Positions 6,488-11,968 of a DNA stretch of 11,968 bases are shown here, in pieces. The DNA comes from Candidatus Solibacter sp. (GTDB lineage: Bacteria > Acidobacteriota > Terriglobia > Bryobacterales > Bryobacteraceae). The DNA is taken from positions 1-11,968 of the forward strand of contig JADGNT010000066.1 in the NCBI GenBank assembly GCA_017883345.1, in the 5' to 3' direction. Both the position numbers and the translations under genes were made by a program. Positions within the stretch are counted from its first letter, which is position 1; each line of letters starts with the position of its first letter. Below the pieces are notes generated by a model. It did no database searches, was not told the DNA's origin, and saw only the letters and a program-made list of their open reading frames with translations.

Positions 6488-7442
6488 GCTTTCACTGAAT
6501 TGCGGAGCCGCAACCGATACCGGCCTGGTGCGCGAGCACAACGAGGATCGCTACTGGATGGACCCGGCGCGCGGTGCATTCCTGGTGGTGGACGGGGTCG
6601 GCGGGCAAGCCGCGGGCGAGCGCGCGGCGGAGATCGCCGTGGCGGCCATTCGGCAGGCGCTCGGTGAAGCTGCCGTGTTGACAGACGAAAGCGTCTGTCC
6701 CACTTGTGGGGCAGGCGCTTTCGCCTGCCAACCGATTTCTTTTCACCTTCGGCTGCCCGAGGCGCGCGTCCGCCAAGCGATCGCCGCGGCCAACAATCGC
6801 ATCTACGCCGCGGCGCGGGAGGATCCGGAACTGGCCGGGATGGCATGCGTGCTCACGCTGGCGCTAGTGGAGGGCCCGCGGGTCACCGTCGGACACGTGG
6901 GCGATTCGCGCCTCTACCTGATCGGCTCGGGGGCGATTCGCAAGGTGACGAGCGACCATTCGCCGGTCGGCGAGGTGGAGGATGCGGGAGAGATCGGCGA
7001 GGAGGAGGCGATGGCGCATCCACGGCGCAACGAAGTGTTCCGCGACGTGGGAAGCCGGCCGCGGCCGGCCGGCGAGCCCGAGTTCATCGAGGTGCGGCAC
7101 TGCGAACTGCCGAACGACGCGGCGATGCTGTTGTGCAGCGATGGCCTGAGCGACCACCTGACCTCGCGCAGAATCCGCGAGATCGCGGAACGGTACGCCG
7201 GGGACGCGGCGCAAACGGCGCGCCACCTGGTGGACGCCGCCAACCAGGCGGGCGGCAGGGACAACATCACCGCGGTGTTCGTCGCAGGACCGGCGTTTCC
7301 CGGCAGGAGCGCCGCCACGCGCCCGCGCCTGGGCATCACGCGCATCCGCCCGCGGCGGCGTGTATGGAGCGGGCGGGTCGCGTTCCTGAGTTACGGACTG
7401 CTGCTCGGCATGTTGCTGTGGGCGGTGCTGCGCATTCGATGA
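6480..7442 (+). CDS. PP2C-family Ser/Thr protein phosphatase, membrane anchored (PstP-like)
   Basis: A metal-dependent phosphatase that removes phosphate from Ser/Thr residues, expected to oppose the kinase encoded next. Metal and phosphate motifs are present in order: EHNEDRYW (19-26), VVDGVGG (36-42, Asp38), GHVGDSRLYL (138-147), SDGLSD (220-225, Asp221) and GRDNITAVF (259-267, Asp261). An Arg-rich juxtamembrane stretch (about 281-297) and one C-terminal transmembrane helix (about 299-317) follow. It resembles PstP but lacks PstP's external domain. Residues 67-84 (TDESVCPTCGAGAFACQ region) are encoded by an inserted palindromic repeat and fall between conserved helices, so the enzyme is probably still active. 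The start lies inside the FHA gene's end, which suggests translational coupling; no strong ribosome binding site is seen. Confidence 0.92.
   Translation: MTELSLNCGAATDTGLVREHNEDRYWMDPARGAFLVVDGVGGQAAGERAAEIAVAAIRQALGEAAVLTDESVCPTCGAGAFACQPISFHLRLPEARVRQAIAAANNRIYAAAREDPELAGMACVLTLALVEGPRVTVGHVGDSRLYLIGSGAIRKVTSDHSPVGEVEDAGEIGEEEAMAHPRRNEVFRDVGSRPRPAGEPEFIEVRHCELPNDAAMLLCSDGLSDHLTSRRIREIAERYAGDAAQTARHLVDAANQAGGRDNITAVFVAGPAFPGRSAATRPRLGITRIRPRRRVWSGRVAFLSYGLLLGMLLWAVLRIR
6680..6729. repeat. REP-like double palindrome inserted in frame within the PP2C gene
   Basis: Two 20-base hairpins flank a 10-base centre. The left one is GACAGACG, loop AAAG, CGTCTGTC (6680-6699). The right one is GGCAGGCG, loop CTTT, CGCCTGCC (6710-6729). 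The centre CCACTTGTGG (6700-6709) is itself palindromic, and the right hairpin is the reverse complement of the left apart from four transitions. The whole is therefore one 50-base inverted repeat, the architecture of REP/BIME elements. Downstream bases to about 6750 (codons ATT TCT TTT CAC CTT) also differ from the GC-rich codon use around them and may belong to the insertion. No second copy was noticed in this window. Confidence 0.7.
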
Positions 7443-7449
7443 CAAAGCG

Positions 7450-9156
7450 ATGGACAAACCGATGAACCCTCCCACTCGCATCGGACGTTACGAGATCATT
7501 CGCCGGCTCGGCAAGAGCATGACGGACGTGTACCTGGCGATGGACACGGTGGAAAACCGCAAGGTCGCGCTCAAGCTGATCCTGCACAGCGACGATCGCG
7601 CCACGCGGCTGGTCATGGAGGCGGAGCGGCGCGGGGCGGCGATCCAGCAGGAGTTGCACACCAGCGACCCGCGGATGGTGGAGATCTACGAATACGGCGA
7701 TCTCGACGGCTACTTCTTCGTCGCCATGCAGTTCGTCGAGGGGCGCACCGTGGCCGACCTGCTGGCGGCGGACCGCGTGCTGGATCCGTGCCGGGCCGGG
7801 GTGATCGCGCTCGAGATTTGTGAGCAACTGGCGAAGTTTCACTCGTGGGAATCGGCGGTGGTGCATGGGGACATCAAGCCCTCGAACATCCACTTGAGCC
7901 CCAGCGACACGGTGCGGCTGCTGGATTTCGGAATCGCCAAAACGCTGCGCGCGGATTGCAACGCGACCGGTCATCAGTTCGGCAGCCCGAGCTACTGCTC
8001 ACCGGAGCGGCTGACGCGCGCCGAGGTGGATCCGCAGTCGGATTTGTGGGCGTTGGGCGCGACGCTCTACGAAATGCTGGCCGGAGTGCCGCCGTACCAA
8101 GCCGAAGATACGCGCAAGCTGGAGGGGCTGATCCGGTCGAAGCGGCCGCCGCGGGCGCTGCCGGCGTCGTGCCCGGCGGGGTTGCGCGCCGTCGTCATGA
8201 AGGCGCTGGCGCCCGACGCGCGCCAGCGGTACCGGTCGGCGGTCGAGTTCCAGGCGGACCTGCAGCTCTTCCTGGAGCGGAAGCCGACGCAGGCGGAGGC
8301 CGAGCACGGGCGGAGGTGGAATCCGTCCGCGACCCTGGAGGTGGCGCGCGAGGCACTGCGCCGCGTCACGCGGACCGCGCGGCGCAGGCATTCGCGCAGC
8401 CTGCGGGTATTGGGCGCGGCGGCGTACTTCGCCACCGGGATGCTGCTTTGGATCGGGGGCACGCTCGGGTGGCAGGTGTGGCAGTCGCGCGCCAGCGCGG
8501 AGGTCCGCCCGGTGGTGAAAGCACCGCCGGAGGAGAACCTGGCGCAGTGGTACGTGGCATCGGCGGACCGGATCCTGGATGCGTACCGCACGAGCGGCGA
8601 TCCGTGGCTCTACGAGTTCGATTGGCAAAAAGCGGAAATCTGCCTGGAGCGCGCCGTGCAGCTCGGCGCAGGCGAGGACCGTACCGTGGCGAAGCTGGCG
8701 CTGGCTCGGGGGTACGCCACGCTGGAGCGCCTGAATGGCGCGCAGTATTCGGAAAACGCCGCGGCGGGGTTGCGGCTGAAGGCACGCGACCAGTTCATGC
8801 TGGCGTTGTCAAGAGCCCCCGCGGACGCGGCGCCGCATCTGGCGCTGGCGCGCGTATATGTGTACTCGCTGCCCGATCCCGAGAAGGCGATGGCGGAGTT
8901 TGCGGCCGCGGAGCGGAGCGGCGCGGTGCTCGGACGCCGCGAGGTGGAGCAGCAGGGCGACGTCTACCGGATTCGGGCGCACCAGGAGTTGGCGCGCGAT
9001 TGGCGGCAGGCAATGCGCGATGCCGATGTGGCGCGCGGCTTCTACCGGCGGATTCCCGGCTTCGATGAAGCCGACCGGCATTTGCGGGAATTGGACCAGA
9101 TCCACGCGCCGGCGCCGCGCAAGCCGCGCGCGCGGAGGTCGTACCGATGGCGGTGA
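7450..9156 (+). CDS. Transmembrane Hanks-type Ser/Thr protein kinase with periplasmic helical-repeat domain
   Basis: Phosphorylates Ser/Thr residues; by context its targets include cell-wall growth proteins and the FHA partner system. The kinase domain spans about 12-275: Lys42 in VALKLI, catalytic loop HGDIKPSN (139-146, Asp141), DFG (159-161), SPE (184-186) and DLWALGATLYEML (198-210). The glycine loop is degenerate (LGKSMTDVY, 20-28): only the first of the three usual glycines remains. The loop HGD replaces HRD, so this is a non-RD kinase. An Arg-rich juxtamembrane region precedes one transmembrane helix (about 320-343). The outer part (about 365-550) is helical with TPR-like character (KAEICLERAVQLGA, ARDQFMLALSRAPADAAPHLALARVY) and replaces the PASTA repeats of PknB. 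It starts 7 bases after the PP2C stop and overlaps the next gene by 10 bases. The first ATG has no good ribosome binding site; ATG 7462 is an alternative. Confidence 0.92.
   Translation: MDKPMNPPTRIGRYEIIRRLGKSMTDVYLAMDTVENRKVALKLILHSDDRATRLVMEAERRGAAIQQELHTSDPRMVEIYEYGDLDGYFFVAMQFVEGRTVADLLAADRVLDPCRAGVIALEICEQLAKFHSWESAVVHGDIKPSNIHLSPSDTVRLLDFGIAKTLRADCNATGHQFGSPSYCSPERLTRAEVDPQSDLWALGATLYEMLAGVPPYQAEDTRKLEGLIRSKRPPRALPASCPAGLRAVVMKALAPDARQRYRSAVEFQADLQLFLERKPTQAEAEHGRRWNPSATLEVAREALRRVTRTARRRHSRSLRVLGAAAYFATGMLLWIGGTLGWQVWQSRASAEVRPVVKAPPEENLAQWYVASADRILDAYRTSGDPWLYEFDWQKAEICLERAVQLGAGEDRTVAKLALARGYATLERLNGAQYSENAAAGLRLKARDQFMLALSRAPADAAPHLALARVYVYSLPDPEKAMAEFAAAERSGAVLGRREVEQQGDVYRIRAHQELARDWRQAMRDADVARGFYRRIPGFDEADRHLRELDQIHAPAPRKPRARRSYRWR
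9134..9138 (+). promoter_or_regulatory. Ribosome binding site of the SEDS-PBP fusion gene
   Basis: GGAGG with 8 bases before ATG 9147, inside the end of the kinase gene. It is the best ribosome binding site in the operon and decides the start against later ATGs at 9171 and 9192. Confidence 0.8.
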
Positions 9157-11968
9157 CACGCAGTTGGACGATGCCGGGGACGGCGCCCGTAATGGTTAGC
9201 GTCCCGCGTCACGGGGCCTCGTTGAGGCTCGCGTGGATGGTAGTGGCGTCGCTCCTGGTCGCGACCGGCCTGTGGTTTGTGTACCAGGCGAAGCTGCAGC
9301 GGATGTCCGGCGGGCCGGTGCTGAATCTGAACGTGGTGACCTCGGCGGATGAGTTGTTGCCGGTGCTGGAGTTCTTCCCCAATCGCGCGGAACTGGCGCC
9401 ACGGATCTACGACTACATCGAGCGCGCGCGGCCGCTGCGCCACACCGGTGCGTTGACCGCGGTGATTCCGCGCCGCGATTTCGCGCGTGTCAAGCCTCTG
9501 ATCGCGGTGCGCAGCCCCGCGGAATTTCGCGCACAACTGGTGCGGTCGGCGCTCCTCTACTTCGCCGGATTTTACGTAGTGGCCCTGATCTGGCGATTGA
9601 CGCGGTTCCGCGGCGATGCGGCATTGCTGCCCGTATTGCAGTTGCTTACCGGGTTCGGTTTCCTGCTGATGGTCAGCATGCGCGATCCATTGCGCGACAC
9701 GCTGGAGTTCCACAAGTTCGCGGTCGGCGTATTCCTCGGGTCGCTTTTGCTCGCGCTGCCCGCGTTCCCGATTTTCAACTACCGCCGCCTGGCGGGTTGG
9801 TGCTACACGCCGCTGTTCGCGGCGCTGGGCCTGTTCGGCCTGCTGATGGCGTTCGGGCGCGGACCGGCGGGCAACGACGCCAAAGTGAATCTCGGCATGT
9901 TCCAGCCGGTTGAGTTGATCAAAATCCTGCTGGTGATGTTTCTGGCGGGCTACTTCACGCGCCAGTGGGAGCGGCTGCGCGACCTGCGCGAAAAGCGCGT
10001 GCCGGGCGGGCGCGTGGCGCGCGCGGAGCACGTGGTTCCGGTGCTGGTGGCGACGGGCATCTCGCTGGTGCTCTTTTTCGTGCTGAAGGACCTGGGACCC
10101 GCGCTGGTCACGCTCTTCGTCTTTCTGGCGGTGTTCACGGTGGCCCGTGGGAAGCCCGCCCTCGGCATCGCCGCGTTGACCCTGATGGTGGCGGCGGTCG
10201 CGACGGGTTATCGCGCGGGGACGCCGCACACCGTGGCGCAGCGCATCGACATGTGGCTGTCCCCCTGGGATAACGACGTCCACGGCGGCGATCAATTGGC
10301 GCACGCCCTTTGGGCGTTTGCCACCGGCGGCCCGACAGGCAGTAGCCCGGGGTGGGGCGACCCGGGCGTGATTCCGGCGGGGAACACGGACCTGGTGCTG
10401 CCGGCGATCGGCGAAGAGTGGGGCTTTGCCGGCGTGGCCGCGGTGTTTGGCCTGTTCGGCATATTGATCTGGCGTGGTCTCGGGGCGGCGCAACGCGCGG
10501 ACACTACCTACGGGCTCTTCCTGGCGACGGGCCTAACCATGCTGATCGCCTGCGAGATGCTGCTCGTCACGGCCGGCGTGCTGGGAGCGCTGCCGCTTTC
10601 GGGCGTGGTATCGCCGTTTCTCAGTTCGGGGAATACCGCGATGGTGGCGAACTTCCTGGTATTTGCGCTGCTGGGGGGTATCGGAAATGTGGCCATCGCC
10701 AATACGGAGAACGCAACCCAGCCGGAGGCGCTGCGTGCGCCTTTGGGCCGCCTGAAGCTGGTGCTGGCAGGGGCCGGCGCGATCCTGCTGGGGTTCGCGC
10801 TACGCTACCAGGTGCTGCGCGATACCGACTACATGGCGCGGGATGCCCACGCGTTCGAAGCAGACAACATCAAGCGCCCGCAGCACAACCCGCGGATCAA
10901 CTCTCTGGCGCGCGAGATCCCCCGCGGAACCATCTACGACCGCAACGGCGTGCCGCTCGCGACCAGCGACTGGCAGGAACTGGAGCGGCATCGCGATGCC
11001 TACAGCGCCCTCGGCGTTTCGCTCGAGACGGCGGACAGCCGGTTCGACAGCCGTCACTACCCCTTCGGCGCGGCCACCGTCCACCTGACCGGCGATTTGC
11101 GTACCGGCGAGAATTTTCACGCCAGCAACGCGTCCCTGGTGGAGCACGACGCCAATGGCCGGCTGCAGGGGTACGAGTATGGCGAACTGGCGCCGCTCAT
11201 CCGCTACCGGCATCATCCCCATAACGCTGGAGTCGCGCGCATTCTGGCGCGCGATCGCGCCCTGCGGCTGACGGTGGATATCCGGCTGCAAGTGCGGGCC
11301 AAGGAGATTCTGGAACGCCACCTGAGACAGGCGGGAGTTCTTAACGGGTCCCTGGTCGTGATGGAGGCAGGGACGGGCGACGTGCTGGCGATGGTCAGCA
11401 CACCGTCCACCAGTCCGCCCGCGGTGCGCGCGGCGGCGCCCACGCCGGACGAACTGCTCGATCGCGCGCGCTACGGGCAGTACCCGCCGGGTTCGACCTT
11501 CAAACTGGTGACCGCGATGGCGGCACTGCGCGGCGATCCCGGGCTCACGCACCGCACATACCAGTGCCGCCCGCTGGGCGATGGGCGCTGCGGAAACACC
11601 ATCGCGGGATGGAATCGCGCCATCAAAGACGATATCGGCGATCGCGCGCACGGCACGCTCGATATGGAGCGCGCCATCGCGGTCTCCTGCAACGCGTATT
11701 TCGCGCAGCTTGGGGTGCGCGACGTGGGTGCGAAGGCGCTGGCGGAAATGGCGGACCGGCTCGGGTTCTCGACGGGCGATCCCGCGGCGCTGCGCCAGGC
11801 GCTGCCGTTCGCGTCGTACGGGCAGGGTCCGGTGCTGGTCACGCCGTTCAAGATGGCGCGCGTGGCGGCGACCATCGCGGCGGGCGGCCGTATGCCGCAA
11901 GGCCGCTGGATCGCGGGCGAGGGCAATCCGCGGCAGGACGCTCCGCTCGATGTGCTGGCGGAGGCACA
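9147..11968 (+). CDS. RodA/FtsW-type glycan polymerase fused to a class B penicillin-binding protein (3'-partial)
   Basis: At least 940 residues in one uninterrupted frame; it should both polymerise lipid II into glycan strands and crosslink them. The SEDS part (about 160-520) shows VNLGMFQPVELIKI (247-260), KDLGPALV (314-321), the region QRIDMWLSP to GGDQLAHALWAFATGG (365-395), the predicted catalytic Asp415 in GNTDLVLP followed by EEWGF, and a diverged final motif at 482-499. The PBP part begins after a membrane helix (about 536-555): PRGTIYDRNG (592-601), SxxK at Ser783-Lys786 (PPGSTFK) and SxN at Ser847-Asn849. The KTG motif lies past the window end. The roughly 185 residues from RGxIYDRNG to SxxK fit short PbpA-type enzymes. 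Before the canonical SEDS helices there is an additional helix (about 28-47), an outer domain (50-130) and another helix (about 134-151). It overlaps the kinase gene by 10 bases with a strong GGAGG. Confidence 0.93.
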   Translation, partial: MAVTRSWTMPGTAPVMVSVPRHGASLRLAWMVVASLLVATGLWFVYQAKLQRMSGGPVLNLNVVTSADELLPVLEFFPNRAELAPRIYDYIERARPLRHTGALTAVIPRRDFARVKPLIAVRSPAEFRAQLVRSALLYFAGFYVVALIWRLTRFRGDAALLPVLQLLTGFGFLLMVSMRDPLRDTLEFHKFAVGVFLGSLLLALPAFPIFNYRRLAGWCYTPLFAALGLFGLLMAFGRGPAGNDAKVNLGMFQPVELIKILLVMFLAGYFTRQWERLRDLREKRVPGGRVARAEHVVPVLVATGISLVLFFVLKDLGPALVTLFVFLAVFTVARGKPALGIAALTLMVAAVATGYRAGTPHTVAQRIDMWLSPWDNDVHGGDQLAHALWAFATGGPTGSSPGWGDPGVIPAGNTDLVLPAIGEEWGFAGVAAVFGLFGILIWRGLGAAQRADTTYGLFLATGLTMLIACEMLLVTAGVLGALPLSGVVSPFLSSGNTAMVANFLVFALLGGIGNVAIANTENATQPEALRAPLGRLKLVLAGAGAILLGFALRYQVLRDTDYMARDAHAFEADNIKRPQHNPRINSLAREIPRGTIYDRNGVPLATSDWQELERHRDAYSALGVSLETADSRFDSRHYPFGAATVHLTGDLRTGENFHASNASLVEHDANGRLQGYEYGELAPLIRYRHHPHNAGVARILARDRALRLTVDIRLQVRAKEILERHLRQAGVLNGSLVVMEAGTGDVLAMVSTPSTSPPAVRAAAPTPDELLDRARYGQYPPGSTFKLVTAMAALRGDPGLTHRTYQCRPLGDGRCGNTIAGWNRAIKDDIGDRAHGTLDMERAIAVSCNAYFAQLGVRDVGAKALAEMADRLGFSTGDPAALRQALPFASYGQGPVLVTPFKMARVAATIAAGGRMPQGRWIAGEGNPRQDAPLDVLAEA
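9315..9506 (+). other. Extra extracytoplasmic domain of the SEDS-PBP protein, helix-hairpin-helix-like
   Basis: Residues 57-120. LNLNVVTSADELLPVL (59-74), then AELAPRIYDYIERARPLRH (81-99), GALTAV (101-106) and PRRDFARVKPLI (108-119) follow the spacing of ComEA-type helix-hairpin-helix domains (xNLNTAxxxEL, xxLAxRIxxYRxxxGPF, xxDLxxV, GIGxxxLxxIKPxI). The glycines of the hairpins are replaced (EFFPNR and IPRRDF), so DNA binding is unlikely; a protein- or wall-binding derivative of the fold is a guess. Confidence 0.4.

Noticed and set aside
6680..6729. The two hairpins as a transcription terminator within the operon
   Set aside because: They lie in the middle of an intact PP2C frame, no U-tract follows either stem, and essential motifs continue downstream in frame.
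6480..7442. PP2C gene as a pseudogene disrupted by the repeat
   Set aside because: The insertion keeps the frame, and all metal-binding motifs before and after it are present, so loss of function is not indicated.

Overview
The window is high-GC bacterial chromosomal DNA. It most likely comes from an acidobacterium of the Solibacter/Bryobacter group. The best evidence is the C-terminal module of the gene at 3464-5338, which matches the TIGR03437 type that is expanded in Candidatus Solibacter and its relatives. A Tat-exported glycoside hydrolase with Gly-rich insertions and a Hanks-type kinase with a periplasmic helical-repeat tail also fit that group. The taxon is inferred; there is no rRNA marker here.

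Left half, minus strand (1-5338): read in the direction of transcription, there is a secreted protein with a helical N-terminal domain and a TIGR03437 C-terminal domain (5338-3464), then a 995-residue Tat-exported GH2 glycosidase of the beta-galactosidase type (3275-288), then the first part of an unrecognised gene that leaves the window at base 1. The gaps of about 190 and 110 bases suggest neighbouring genes rather than a tight operon. These genes look like part of the polysaccharide-scavenging, secreted accessory gene content of a soil bacterium.

A 336-base divergent intergenic region (5339-5674) separates this block from the right half. It has one AT-rich island and a small perfect hairpin but no recognisable gene.

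Right half, plus strand (5675-11968): a tightly packed four-gene operon encodes an FhaA-like FHA protein, a membrane-anchored PP2C phosphatase, a membrane Ser/Thr kinase, and a very large protein that joins a complete RodA/FtsW-type (SEDS) glycan polymerase to a class B penicillin-binding transpeptidase in one chain. Junctions are an 8-base overlap, a 7-base gap and a 10-base overlap. The content mirrors the actinobacterial fhaA-fhaB-pstP-rodA-pbpA-pknA-pknB cell-wall locus. The likely logic is that the kinase and phosphatase set the phosphorylation state of proteins, the FHA protein reads it, and the fused polymerase/crosslinker carries out peptidoglycan growth. The last gene is cut by the window end after its SxxK and SxN motifs and before the KTG motif.

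The most notable points are: the natural SEDS-PBP fusion, with an extra N-terminal helix pair enclosing a domain that resembles a helix-hairpin-helix; a 50-base REP-like double palindrome inserted in frame inside the PP2C gene; a kinase with a degenerate glycine loop and a helical-repeat ectodomain in place of PASTA repeats; and a GH2 enzyme whose extra C-terminal beta module is interrupted by long Gly-rich stretches.
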